From Brachionus rotundiformis (taxonomy: Eukaryota; Rotifera; Eurotatoria; Ploima; Brachionidae), in assembly GCA_016802295.1 (NCBI GenBank), contig JAESIW010000020.1:3621258-3685257 (forward strand): a stretch of DNA of 64,000 bases, in the 5' to 3' direction. The position numbers and the translations under genes are program-made. This document shows positions 1-10,684 of the stretch, in pieces (the stretch's first letter is position 1; the number at the start of each line of letters is the position of its first letter). The notes beneath the pieces were generated by a model. The model saw only the letters and a list, made by a program, of their open reading frames with translations. It was not told where the DNA came from and searched no databases.

Positions 1-526
1 TTAATAAAAAAAAACTTATGATAGAAAGGAATTTAAAATGCTCTTTTAAAACTTATAATTCTTATTTTAATGAGAGGGTTTTTTAGTTATTTTGAGGACC
101 GATATTTTTCATAATAAGATTTGGTCTAGTCTTTAAAAGGAAATTTTTTTTTCATATAACAGTGACAAAATGACTCATTGCTTTGTTTACAACTAAAGTC
201 CCTAAATAAGTTTATATTCACAAAAACAAAAATTAGCAATTTTAATAAATACTTATTCAAACAAATATATCAAAACTTATAAATAAAAATATTTAAAAAC
301 TTTTTTGACTAAAAAGCTGAATTATAAAAAGCTTTTTTTATTAAAAATAATGTTTGCTATTCTTTTAGTTTTTTTTTTGTTTTTCATGAGTCTTTCTTAA
401 ATTCATAATTATATTAAAACTTTAAAAGAAACCTTTACAAATATCAAAAGAAATATTAAAATTTTAATAAATATTTTGTTTTAATGAAAAAAGCTTTATT
501 ATGTTAGTTTTAGAAGAAATTCTTAC
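1..526. other. AT-rich sequence, probable 3' end of the first gene
   Basis: No independent gene is seen. The last exon of the minus-strand gene ending at 527 should lie here. One possible acceptor is at 202-203 on the minus strand, after which the frame gives Gly-Leu-stop with the stop ending at 193. Another acceptor near 310 would give a tail of about a dozen residues. I could not choose between them. Confidence 0.3.
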
Positions 527-1867
527 CCAGGCATATGGATTCTCTTCTTCTTCTTGATCACCACTTTGCTGGTTACTTGATAATTTATCTTTTAAATCAT
601 TAAAATCATCCGTCATTTCATCAATGCCTTCTTCTTCTTTTTGACGAATTAGTTCCTCCTCGAATATTCTTCTTCGTTCCATTTCTTGCTCCCTTGCCTC
701 GCGCTGCTTCCGCTCTTCTTCTTCTATTATGTACCTATCGCGTTCCATACGCCTGCTCTTGGCGAGTGATTTTTTTGCATAACAAACCATTCTTGGCTAA
801 AAAAAGTTTTTGAAAATTATAAAAAAACACTTTTTCAAAATTTTTACCCCATTTTCTTTCTTGTTGGCTAGATTTTTCATTAAAATAATGTCTTCCTAAA
901 AAAAATTAAAAATTAATCTAACCCCACTTCCACAAGATTCTAAGTTAAGAACAAAAAACAATATTAAAACAAGTGCACTAAACTAAACCAAAACTACAAT
1001 TGAATATTAAGAAATAATATTTACTTTTGGAAAACAAAATTCACTCTACACAATTTTTTTAAAAATTTTTTTTAAATTAAAATATATATTTAAAAAAAAA
1101 AATTACAGTTGCACTCATTATTTTGCTGGTCAAGTTAAGCATTGACATTTTTTCTCGTTTGCTTAGGTATGGTGTGTTTTTGTTGCGTACTGTGATAATA
1201 CCTGCCGGGACTGTGGCAATGCTTTTGTTGCGTTTTTCATATTGTGAAGGTTCATTGTATTCCTTTGGACGGCACTGTCTTGTCGGCGATTTGGACTGAA
1301 TTTTTCTCTTAAGTAGAAAAAAATATAAATATATATTAATTTATATTAAAGAAGCCTTATAATAAGTCTAAATTAGAACAGTATTATTAGTAGAAGCCTT
1401 ATTAATAATATTTTATTACTGCACGATCCCATTTACAGTGATATCGTAATTCGTCTCGGTAGAACTTTTCTCTCAGTCTCAAATCTTCATTCTTAAAGAA
1501 ATATAATAGATAAGATAATTTTTTTTCAAAACTTTTTTTTACTTTTGCAGAACCAATTTTTGGTGTTTTGTAATCAGATCGCATAACTTTTTTGACTTGC
1601 TCATCATAGGCCAAAGAGTATCCGAAAAGCTTTTTCTAAAAAAATATATTATTACCAAATATTTTGGTAAGACAACTTAAGTACCAGTTTAAACTGATTT
1701 AAGTCGTAAGCGGGTGTAAGTATTCCGGAAAGGTCGAAGGCTTCCTCTCGTCTTGTACGGTCAATGTAATAATTTCTTGAAAAAATTGCTTTATATTCTG
1801 GCTTTTTATAAACAAAAACTTACAGTGCGTTCGATACGTCCTTAATTAATCTGTGATTGTCTTGCAT
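527..1867 (-). CDS. Uncharacterised charged protein, six exons (3' end unresolved)
   Basis: Six exons join in phase: 1867-1824, 1775-1685, 1635-1420, 1307-1107, 895-848 and 796-527. Together they encode about 290 residues from ATG at 1867. The N-terminus (MQDNHRLIKDVSNAL) is followed by a basic region with aromatic residues. The last long exon is a highly charged Glu/Arg heptad-like helix (EEEERKQREAREQEMERRR), then an acidic Ser/Gln stretch ending NPYAW. Donors are GTAAGT, GTACTT, GTAATA, GTAATT, GTAAAA and GTAAGA, and the frame stays open across every junction. There is no signal peptide or membrane segment. The mixture of a charged helix and short basic motifs resembles cytoskeletal or ciliary proteins, but I do not recognise the family and assign no function. 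The final exon was not identified. Confidence 0.6.
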
Positions 1868-3069
1868 TTCAGGTAGATTTTAAAAACTAACATACAAATA
1901 TCAAAACTTTTTTTGTGACATAAATAAAAAAGCTTTTAAAATTAAGGTCCTTTAAGTCGGGTGTTAATCTAAAAATAAAAATTTAAAATTCAAATTAAGA
2001 GCTTCGAAGTGTTTCAGTTTATTGTCATTTGAATATTGGATCAGAGAAAAGACCCTAATCGGAGAATAAATTGAGCAATTTTGCATTCGGTTGTTAAAGG
2101 TTTATTAAAAAACAATAAAAAAAGTAAGAGAAACAAAATTTAAGAAACGATATAAAATTTTCTGTGTTACCAATGGTAACAAGACGATAAGCAATTCAAA
2201 AAATTAAGATTTAAGTAAACATTTGAAAAATTTTCCTAATTAAATTCTTTAGAAATTAAATCATCATCTATCATTGATAAAATTTTGATAATAATTTTCA
2301 TTTATCTCTTATTTATGTTTTGAAACACATATCTTAAACATCCAGCTTTTGGAAATTTTAAAAATTAAATAACAAAATTTTATGTTGTCATGGTATTTTT
2401 GTGCATTGTTGTCTAGTCTTAAATCACTAATTAGTAAAAATTTAATATACCGCTGAAAGTCATTCGAATAAATCGATATGTTTTTCTAATCCCTTTTCTC
2501 TTTAATTACATAATTCCATTAATCACACACATCTAATTCCTAATAATATCTTAAAAATTAATTTATAGATGAAAAAAAATCAATTATTAAAAAAATAGGT
2601 ATTCTCTAAATAAATATGAATTTTTTTATTTCTCAAAATGAACTTTATTTGACAATAGTTGAATAGGATTTTGATTTAATGAAGAATTTAACAAAAAAGC
2701 ATTCAAAGCTGCCAAAAGGTATATTAAAAAAATTACACCAAATTATTTGTTCAAGGATCTCATAAACAATTTTGTCTGCTTAATACAAAATTTTGTTTAT
2801 TATTTATTTATAAATTTCCAACTCACGAAAGTACAATACTTTTCAATTAAAAACAAAATCTGTTTCTATGACACAACCCTCATAAGTTCACTCAGGACCA
2901 ATTAAACCAGCGACTAGATAACTCAAAATTTTAAAAACAAATAATCATTCATAAAAATTTTAATAATTTTAATAAAAAGTTTTAAAAAAAATGACAATTA
3001 AAGTCTTAATTTATACCCGCTCAATTTACTAATTTTCATCCTACATTATTTTTTACTAAATTAAAAAAA
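1868..3069. other. Intergenic, no gene recognised
   Basis: AT-rich with short homopolymers. I see no reading frame with splice borders, no RNA gene and no clear repeat. It should hold the promoters of the two flanking, divergently transcribed genes. Confidence 0.5.
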
Positions 3070-3976
3070 ATGAAGAAACTTGCTAAATATCCGCCGACGA
3101 CTTGTACCTGCACGATATGCGATGAGTGTGATTGCCATTCAAACCATCAAATAGATGAGCTTGTTCGTCGTTCGAACAGAATTCAAGATCTAAACTCAAA
3201 TAATAACAACAATTCAATCAAGAAAATGGAGCCTAAAACATTATTCGATTGCCAAATAGAACCTGCTAGAAAAAATACCTTGCTAAATAATTTTAAGTTT
3301 GGTCTAATAAGAAAACCAACTCAATCAGCTCTCAAAACTATTGTTAATGTAAAAGAAAAAGAAATAACTCGAGAGAAATATTTGCCATGCGGCACAAATA
3401 AACTGTTTCTTAACAAATATATTTGTTTCATTATTAATAGAACTTTTAAATATATAAAATTAATTTTACTAATTCCAATATTTACTATTCAATCAATATT
3501 TATAATCATCAACAAAATTTCTAAATGGCTGGGTGCTTTGGCTCTTTTTTTAATCGCAATTCTTTTAATTGGCACATTTTTTTTAAGGTACTTTTATTTA
3601 ACTATACAATTTTTTCATTCAGATGAATTAATACAAAAAATTTCTAAAGCAAAAGGTAAGTTTTGATAATACTAAATTAGTTTGACTTATTTTTTTAATT
3701 TTGACGCCAAAATTTTACAAAATAAATAAGTTTCTAAGAGAAATTAGCTCTAAAAAGGCTTTTTTTTAAATTGATTTAAAGCTTTTAATGTTTAAATATG
3801 TTTCATTAAGCACTTGTTTAGAATGTTAAATCAAAACTAGCTTTAATATATTAGCTTTAAGATTTTTATTTTTTATAACATTTAACTAAACAATTTTAAT
3901 ATTTTATAACTTATTTGATAATTTTCTTAAATGATTTTAATTTTTAGTACCCCAGATACCAAAGATTAATTTTTGA
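3070..3976 (+). CDS. Unrecognised membrane protein with Cys-rich N-terminus
   Basis: Exon 1 (3070-3655) starts at an ATG in an A-rich context and ends with donor GTAAGT after one base of a codon. It encodes a Cys cluster at residues 12-22 (CTCTICDECDC), a polar Asn-rich linker, then two hydrophobic stretches at about residues 115-150 and 152-178, so one or two membrane passes. The acceptor at 3946-3947 (tttaatttttag) leads to a nine-residue end and TGA at 3974-3976, giving about 204 aa. Alternatively exon 1 splices to 4277 in the same phase, producing a longer protein with a Cys-containing domain after the membrane segments; the tRNA-Asp would then lie in its intron. The two choices cannot be separated from sequence alone. 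The family is not recognised. Confidence 0.5.
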
Positions 3977-4022
3977 GCATCATTAAGTCTCAAAATGGCT
4001 AATTTTTAAGTTTTAAATGCAA

Positions 4023-4094
4023 TCCGTGATAGTATAGTGGTGAGTATCCCCGCCTGTCACGCGGGAGACCGGGGTTCAATTCCCCGTCACGGAG
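4023..4094 (+). tRNA. tRNA-Asp (GTC)
   Basis: A complete 72-nt cloverleaf. The acceptor arm TCCGTGA pairs with TCACGGA at 4087-4093 and the discriminator is G. The anticodon stem is CCCGC/GCGGG around loop CTGTCAC, with anticodon GTC at 4056-4058. The T arm contains GGTTCAA. The D arm and anticodon region match the usual eukaryotic tRNA-Asp closely (AGTATAGTGGTGAGTA). A/B-box promoter elements are internal, and a run of T follows directly at 4095 as a Pol III terminator. No intron. Confidence 0.97.
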
Positions 4095-4276
4095 TTTTAT
4101 TTTTTTTAATTTCAAAAAAACTAGCTAGAGGAAAAAATAAGTCTAAGTTGCATAATATTTTGAACTTTAAAATAAAATCTTATTAAAATAAAATCAAAAA
4201 AGAAAATTAATTAAATTAATATCTTCAAAAACAAAACAATTTTTAAATATTTTATTGGTAATAATTTTTTATAAAG

Positions 4277-4971
4277 GTATTGATTGTGAAACGGATATTC
4301 AGCTTTATTTTATTCGACTATCTGAGCCACTGTTAAACAAATATAACATTGTACAAATCGAGGTATCATGTAAAAATTTAATTGAAATCAAATATTGTAG
4401 TCCAGTTGAAAATGAGGAATATTTTCAAAATAAATATTCAAATATCATTATTTATTTGGAATTAAAAAATAAATATTTAAAGAAAGAATGTCTTAGATAC
4501 ATAACTGAAAAGTAGACTTCAATAACAATCTAATAAGTTTTAATTTCTTGACATTTACTTAGAAAGATTGAATTTAATGCTTATTTAAATTCGAACGAAT
4601 TGACTGAATTTAAAAACATTTTAAATTCTGAAAAAAATCTTGTTAATTATGATCAGTCTTGTATTGAGGAATTAAAACTATGTGGACCAAATTTTTCTGC
4701 CAAAACCAAAAAATTCAATTATAACAATCAAATGAGTGAAGATTTAAAACATTGTCATTGTTTATTTAAATTTTCTACATGCCTACAAAAATCTCTTTCA
4801 TATTACTCAAAAAAGATTGGCAGCTATTTTTTTAAAATTTTAAAACCTTATTGTTATCATTACAATTATAAGCCGAAATGTAAAATTTATTTTTTTGGGC
4901 TATGTCTTTTAAACGGTGAGTATAAATGTCATGTAAATCTAGTAAATTTTGATTCGGTCAGTCTTGATTAA
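4277..4971 (+). CDS. Putative Cys-containing exons, possible continuation of the 3070 gene
   Basis: Two open stretches join in phase. 4277-4512 is preceded by tttttataaag and ends at a weak donor GTAGAC; 4563-4971 is preceded by ttacttag. The joined frame encodes about 215 residues with scattered Cys, Tyr and Asn. The second exon has a cluster HCHCLF, then Tyr/Lys-rich sequence, and either stops at 4971 or leaves at donor GTGAGT (4916). No ATG fits the beginning of the first stretch. Its incoming phase (two bases completing a Gly codon) matches the exon ending at 3655, so it may be the extracellular part of that membrane protein. No family is recognised. A separate gene or a decayed one is also possible. 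Confidence 0.35.
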
Positions 4972-5099
4972 TATTTATTTTGAAATTTTTTAAATTAATA
5001 AATATTAAAAATTAAAAACAAATTATTTCCTTTTAAATAAAAAATTTTTTTATTAAAAAACACAAATAAAATTGATAATTCCTAATGATCCATAAATCT

Positions 5100-5720
5100 G
5101 GAGAGTAAGAGTTGTATTTCTTAGAATTTATTAAGTGGGTTGACTACCCAAGAACCAAATCCTATTCAGGATCTAACAGGACTCCCAAATGTTTCATACG
5201 GCGAAGGATCTTGTTTAGAATTTCAAAGAGTCCTAAATGGATTCTTTTCAAATACTCAGATATAAAAATTTGCATAGATAATATCTTAAGATTTCTTAAG
5301 AATCTTAATAAGATTCCAATTAAGATTGTTTATAAGGAATTATAAAGACTTTGCCAAGATCAATATTAAGATTACTAAATAATTTTATAATTAGAAAATG
5401 TATTGATCATTTGGATGTAATTAACTTATCTTATTACAACATCGAAATGAAATGACCAATCTTTAATATAAAAATTAGTTTAATTATTTGTATCTTAGAT
5501 AAAAATTGGTATATACTTTTTAGAATCATCATCTGTGAATCAAGCCTTCGAGTTCTGTATTTATCAAGATCGTATAGAGTCTTGAAAGTCTTAGAGGATT
5601 CTTGAGGATGTTTAATTAGGATCTTGTACTGTCCAAGATTAGGATCGTTTACTTTCCTGGATTAGGATTTTTTGCGGGAAAATGCTCAGATTCTTCACAA
5701 GAATCAGCAAAATAAATTTA
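5100..5720. repeat. Degenerate short-repeat tract (GATTAGGATC/TTAAGATT-like words)
   Basis: Variants of AAGATTAGGATC, GGATTC, AATCTTAAT and TTAGGATC recur many times in irregular spacing, for example around 5160-5340 and 5570-5680. The stretch is compositionally simple and contains no credible gene; the frames present are by-products. It may be a decayed satellite or repeat remnant. Confidence 0.35.
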
Positions 5721-5889
5721 AAAAAAAAAGAATCTCGAGACTATAAAAAAAATCAACAAAATATTAGATTGAAATTCTAATCATTTTTTTGATTCAAAAT
5801 TTATTGAGAGATCTATATTCTTATATTTTGAAATAAAATTATTTATTTATTAATTATTAATTTCTTATATAAATATGTGTTAGAGTTAG

Positions 5890-6650
5890 TAACTTATTTT
5901 CAGTATCCTTTTAATTATTAGCCTAGCGCAGTACATATTGTCATGAAGACCGATTAATACTGCTAAGCTATTAAAAATAATCTTACAAATAAAAAAAATT
6001 GTTTATAAAATTATCTAAAACATTAATTTTTCCTTGTGGAGCATAGGGTCATTACTTTTGATTCCCACTCATGTCAATCCTTTGCCTTCACCCTTGCTTC
6101 TCCCCATGTCATTCTCATTTGGGTGAGCTCTTTGATGATTGTCGACCTCAATGTTATTGCTTCCTCCCTTTCTTCGTCCTTCAGGTGTCCATTGAAGAGT
6201 TCTGTTTGGTATTCGTATTCTTTTCATTCTGAGTACATATCTAAGCCACCGCAGTCTTTTATTTTTGATACATTAACTAAATGGATCTGACTTGGTTCTT
6301 CTATAAAGTTCATCATTTGACAATGTTTTAGGTCAATGTATCCCAGGAAACTTGTACGGAACGTGTTCAGGCTTTTTCTATCCAACTCAAAACATTAAAT
6401 TTAAAACATTTTTCTTTTAATAATATTGCAAATTTCTTTAAATTCACTCTTAGATTTTCAGAAAAGATATTTCAATTTATTTCAAATTGAACTTTAACAG
6501 TTTAACAGTCTGACTAACTGCTAAACTCATATTGAATAATAATAGCTTAAAGTCATTTTAATTATTGCCCCTTTTAAGAAATAGCTCAAGAGGATGATAG
6601 TAGTCAAAGTTAATTATTTCTCTGATAAACGGAACATTAAAAAGGGAAGC
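5890..6650 (-). mobile_element. Decayed LINE 3' end (RT tail plus 3' UTR)
   Basis: Read on the minus strand, about 6220-6036 encodes the typical C-terminal tail of Jockey/RTE-like reverse transcriptases: ...MRMTWGEARVKAKD, then a stop where the family usually has Arg (TGA for CGA), then HEWESKVMTLCSTR. The end LCSTR just before the 3' UTR is the family hallmark. The following 3' UTR (6030-5890 in minus direction) resembles a second dispersed sequence at 50560-50700, and 6395-6640 also resembles 50850-51110. The stop and the 5' truncation show a dead copy. Confidence 0.6.
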
Positions 6651-6705
6651 AGCTTTTTTTAGTAAGAAACTGATAATTAATGAAAAAATACTTAATTTGA
6701 ATTTA

Positions 6706-7390
6706 ATAATAATAATAATAATAATAATGAGCTACGGTGGTTTGTCCCACCAAACGAAAACCCATATAGGGAACGCTATAGTAGCTTAGCGAATATTCCT
6801 CTAACTATCGCGACGCATTGATTTCGTCAACCATTTTCTTAAACAAATTCTTTGAACTTGCTTTGACTACTTCAGGCGGCAGCTTGTTCCAGTTGTCTAC
6901 TACTCTGTTAAGTATGAAATGCTCACGTTGATTGATTCTCGTCAGTTGTTTGGTCATTCTGTGTTGATACCCACGTATACTCCCCGCTGGACCAGAACAG
7001 CTCAACAAATCGCGAAATTTGTTTGGATTGTGCCAATTAACTTGAGTTAAACCATTAACTATCTTGAAATATTCGACAAGATATCCTCTCTCCCTTCTCT
7101 TGCTCAGGGTAGTGAGTCCCAACTTCTCTAATCTCTTCTCATATGGTAGATGCTTAAGTGACTTGACCAGTTTTGTTGCTCTTATTTGTACCTTCTCGAG
7201 AACTAAAATGTCCTTCTTCGTGTACGGACACCAAACAGCGACCGCATATTCGAGATGAGGTCTAACAAATGCCACGTAAAGCTTCCTGAACGTACCAATT
7301 CACCATGACTTGAACGCTTTAGATAATTGTCCGAGTACCATATTAGCTCTTTTGGCCGCTACCATAACTTGCATACTCCATTTCAGCATG
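6706..7390 (-). mobile_element. 5'-truncated CR1-like LINE with microsatellite tail
   Basis: Minus-strand frame 7275-6805 (about 156 residues) is the C-terminal region of CR1/Jockey-type reverse transcriptase. It contains FVRPHLEYAVAVWCPY, LEKVQIRATKL, LGLTTLSKRRERGYLVE, and ends with FILNRVVDNWNKLPPEVV. The frame continues upstream to about 7390 (AAKRANMVLGQLSKAF) through one in-frame TGA. The element ends at 6706-6728 in an (ATA)n microsatellite, a usual 3' tail for this group. The 5' part (endonuclease and catalytic RT motifs) is missing, so the copy is a dead-on-arrival insertion. Confidence 0.85.
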
Positions 7391-7485
7391 GAAACTAATC
7401 TTAATTTAAGCATGGAAACACAAATTTTATTCTTGGTTTCTAGTATCTAGCAAAAATATTGATTTAAATATTTTTAACTTTATTT

Positions 7486-8265
7486 ATGATTTCTATCTCA
7501 TATTTTTTTCCTAACATTATTTTTTTAAGTTCATATGTTTTGTTCAATAAAACTACACCTACTTGCCGTGTAAGCAATTGTTTCACTTTTGTTAGCTTAT
7601 TATTGGTAAATCACTGCTTTCCCGATAGGAAAATTGTATTTGATAGTCTTTTTGTTAAAAATGTTAGCCTTGAAACTGAAAAAGTTCTCATGATTGATAA
7701 AATTTTTACTGATTTGAAGAAAATAAATATTGATATTTGGCCAGGATTGACAAAATTGATCAATGTAAGTGAATTCGGTCATTTATCTCACTATAACCAA
7801 ACTAGAACTTCACTAAATAGATTAATAAACAACGATTATTTACCTGACAGTGTTCAGCTACTAAATTTAAATAATAACAAAATAAGAAGTGTTTCAGCTA
7901 AATTTTTCATCAGATTAAAATCTTTGGAATATCTTTATTTAGACTCTAACCTTATATACAATTTTGATATTGAAAATCTATTTTCTAAATCGATCAAAGT
8001 AGTCAGCCTTCTAAGCAATTCATTATCAAAAAACATGACTGATAAAATCCGTAACGAGCAGCATCTATGTTCATTATGTTTTATCTATCAGATCAAAAAT
8101 AAAACTCAACATCAGGCTCCTAAATGCAATAAGAATTTTTTTATATTCAGAAAAAGTGGGATTTTAATCACTGGATTGTTAACAATTTTTGTATTTTGTT
8201 TTATAATTTATTTAGTAAACTCAAGTTTGACCAAGAAAGCTAAATTAAAATTCTTAAGTTTTTAA
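7486..8265 (+). CDS. Leucine-rich-repeat membrane protein (type I, short)
   Basis: A single open frame of 259 residues. The first 25-30 residues are hydrophobic and suit a signal peptide or anchor. Residues about 119-165 contain leucine-rich repeats (LPDSVQLLNLNNNKI and LKSLEYLYLDSNLI). They are followed by a Cys-bearing stretch (LCSLCF) like an LRR C-cap, a membrane segment near residues 225-247 (GILITGLLTIFVFCFIIYLV), and a short basic cytoplasmic tail. This is a cut-down LRR surface-receptor layout. No partner or pathway can be inferred. The start is the first ATG of the frame; a 5' exon upstream cannot be excluded because a LINE fragment ends only about 100 bp before it. Confidence 0.6.
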   Translation: MISISYFFPNIIFLSSYVLFNKTTPTCRVSNCFTFVSLLLVNHCFPDRKIVFDSLFVKNVSLETEKVLMIDKIFTDLKKINIDIWPGLTKLINVSEFGHLSHYNQTRTSLNRLINNDYLPDSVQLLNLNNNKIRSVSAKFFIRLKSLEYLYLDSNLIYNFDIENLFSKSIKVVSLLSNSLSKNMTDKIRNEQHLCSLCFIYQIKNKTQHQAPKCNKNFFIFRKSGILITGLLTIFVFCFIIYLVNSSLTKKAKLKFLSF

Positions 8266-8319
8266 AAAGAATCTAAATAATAAGTTTAAGAAATTATTTT
8301 TTAATCTTAATTATGTGTG

Positions 8320-8415
8320 AACCAACTAAATAAGTCAAAAGTCTACTAAAGCAGGACTACGCTAGTTGTTCTGCTTAGTTGACCGTAAAGTATTAACTAT
8401 TATTATTATTATATG
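8320..8415 (+). mobile_element. LINE-like 3' tail with (ATT)n
   Basis: A short relatively GC-rich stretch (ggactacgctagttgttctg) ends in (ATT)n at about 8397-8412. The arrangement is like the tail of the LINE at 6706-6728, but in the opposite orientation. No coding part remains. Confidence 0.45.
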
Positions 8416-8763
8416 TGTTGATAAAATTGGTAAAAAGAAATCTGCATTTCAGATTAAGAAAAATATTCAAAAAATAGAAAAATAAAATAAAAAAATTTTA
8501 TAATATTTATAGAGATATAAAAAAATACAAAATGTTTTCTTTATTTAAATTTTTGAAAGAATAATTTTTATAATTTTAATTTAATTTTTTGACACTACCT
8601 CGAAATGTACGTGAACTGAAAAAAACTTCTAATACTTTCTCAAAACAGTCTATTTTATTCCCAGTACTAAGCTCTCTATTATAATATATAATATTAATAA
8701 TATATATAATATTTTTATGATTTTGATTCTAATTTCAATTTTTTTAATTTTCCAATTAAACAA

Positions 8764-9044
8764 TTAATTGAAATAGTCAATCTTGATTAATTTAATAACG
8801 AAAATCCGACAAAATATTGAATAAATAAATAGATAAAGAATTCCATATAGAATAGAATGTATGTAATCCATGTTGTTGTTTTCCAAGGAACTTGAATAAT
8901 TTAAATTCGATAGCAGACATGGTCCTTTAATACCACGATATTCTTTTTTAAAAATATTTGTAGATCTCACATCTGATGATTCTTTTGTACATAAATTTCT
9001 TTCAAAAGAATTAACATCAAATGGGTGAACGTGAAATCTTCTAC
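8764..9044 (-). CDS. Possible terminal exon of a small membrane protein, unrecognised
   Basis: From an acceptor at 9046-9045 the minus-strand frame stays open for about 93 codons to a stop at 8764. It begins RRFHVHPFDVNSFERNLC, is polar in the middle, and has a hydrophobic C-terminal stretch (SILYGILYLFIYSIFCRIF) that could span a membrane. No convincing upstream coding exon was found. It may be the last exon of a gene, or a pseudogene. Function unknown. Confidence 0.3.
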
Positions 9045-9149
9045 CTTTTAATAAAAAATATTTTAGATTTAGTATGTTTAAAGTTTAAAAAACTAGAAAA
9101 ACACCTTTAGAATAAAGAAACTGTTTAAATTTGTTTTTAAAATTTAAAT

Positions 9150-9490
9150 ATATTGTATTTACTTCGGTTTTGCGGAAAACATCTAAAAAAGTAGGTTTAC
9201 CAAAAACACCTGCAAACCGAAAAATTTTGAATTTTTTATATTTTTATTTAAATTTAATTTCTTTATTCAAATAAATAATTTCTTGATTCATTTTCTCGAT
9301 TTTCCTTTTAATTATATTTATACTAGGATTTCGTTTCTATAGATTTCTTTAAAAATTTTCTTTCCTGTGATGCATAATCTCTTTTGTAGAGGGCATTTTG
9401 TAAAATGGGCTGAAACGAAAGACTAAATTTCATTCCAAACTGTTTGGACTCGCCCCTAACTATATTTTAAATGAATAAAATAAATAAATA
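9150..9490. repeat. Possible retroelement remnant and small inverted repeat
   Basis: 9370-9490 is richer in GC than its surroundings and runs into an AAATA-type tail at about 9475-9492, like a decayed retroelement end. At 9163-9222 the words ttcggttttgcgg and ctgcaaaccgaa form an imperfect hairpin. Neither part encodes anything I recognise. Confidence 0.3.
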
Positions 9491-9564
9491 TATATTTGTG
9501 AATAATCATATTTTTATTTAAAAATTGGTAAATAATTTCAAAATTTTTATGCAGTCAATTCACA

Positions 9565-10414
9565 CTAATTTAAATTGTTCATGAAAATAATCCAATTAAA
9601 GTAGAATAAAAATCCATTGATTACATAGGACATATTGCAAACAATACAAAAGTCCTTGAGTACAAAGTATAAAATGTATGCTAAGTAAAATGAACCAACA
9701 ATGGATAAAGCTGATGACCAAAATGCAAAAAATTGCACCAAATCATTTTGATTGTAGAAAGCTAAAAATTTCGAAATTGAACAAAATATTTAAATTATTT
9801 TTGGTTCAAACAATTTAAATAAATATATATGGTTCAGTTGTTCAATTTAAGTAATTATGAAAAATTAATTATATCTTCATAAATTAAGTTATCTTTAAAA
9901 ATTTATCTTGAGTTGTTAATGATTTAAAAAATAATCTTTTTCTCGAATAATTTTTGATAATATATACGTCCTTAATATCTTGAAATAATTTTTTGTTAAA
10001 TGCTTCAATATTTTGTTTCTTTTTTGAACACTTAGCCTTATCTTATTTAAATTTTTTGAACCACTCTAAGACTATTATTTACTGAAAATTATCTGTAATG
10101 CGTAAAAAAATCCACCAAGAAGACTATTCGAAACGTTCAGAGAACTATTTTCACCAAAAAGCTTTCCAATTATTCCAAAACCAGAGCCGTATCTAAAATA
10201 AAATTTTAATAATAAATTTCTAAATAAATCTGGAAAATTACTTGCTGGTTATGACCTTAGAGCAACTCATCTTGTCATTGATGTCACAAAGGGCTTTAAA
10301 CTGCTTAGGGTTCTTTAAGTACTTTATTTTAACATAGTACGAATATATGGCTATAACTAAGCCAAGAACGCTACAAATATTTATATAAAAATTTAGACTT
10401 TCTAAAGAACTCAT
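9565..10414 (-). CDS. VKORC1: Vitamin K epoxide reductase (VKOR)
   Basis: Three exons, 10414-10242, 10192-10083 and 9761-9565, join to 159 aa (human VKORC1 has 163). VKOR is an ER membrane thiol oxidoreductase that reduces vitamin K epoxide and quinone, serving gamma-carboxylation and disulfide metabolism. Exon 1 holds the first membrane helix and the loop Cys pair (ALCDINDKMSCSKV). Exon 2 matches the lumenal half-helix (YGSGFGIIGKLFG, then NVSNSLLGGFFYALQ). Exon 3 carries the active site CIVC within YFVLKDFCIVCNMSYVIN. All four conserved Cys, and the Ser/Thr-Tyr pair after CxxC, are present, so the enzyme should be active. The short basic ER-retention tail of human VKORC1 is not evident. The gene diverges from COG7 with 270 bp between start codons, suggesting a shared promoter region. 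Confidence 0.95.
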
Positions 10415-10684
10415 TTTTTCTTAGAAAACTTATAGATAAAAAAGCATCATTATTACTTGGCTTTTATACTAAAAATTTTATACCAATTTTTTTTCACTTA
10501 TCTCTTCTTCTGACCTGATATTGATTATAGCGGATCGATTCAAATTTTAATAATAAATTCTAATTTACCACAGCTTTAATCTGGCTAAACAATTGTTGAG
10601 TTAAATTTATTTAAAAAAATTAAATACGTATCAAATTTTTTTTCAAATTTTGCATTTTTAATTGCCACATTCCATTTGGACAAA
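10415..10684. promoter_or_regulatory. Shared 270-bp divergent promoter region of VKOR and COG7
   Basis: The two start codons face away from each other with only this AT-rich spacer between them. I see no unambiguous TATA box or other named element; the promoter role is inferred from the layout alone. Confidence 0.4.

Noticed and set aside
5570..5680. Repeated TTAGGAT words resembling telomeric repeats
   Set aside because: The unit is irregular (TTAGGATC mixed with GATTC words) and not a tandem telomere array.
6036..6290. 84-codon plus-strand frame
   Set aside because: The complementary strand carries a recognisable LINE reverse-transcriptase tail, so this frame is its shadow.
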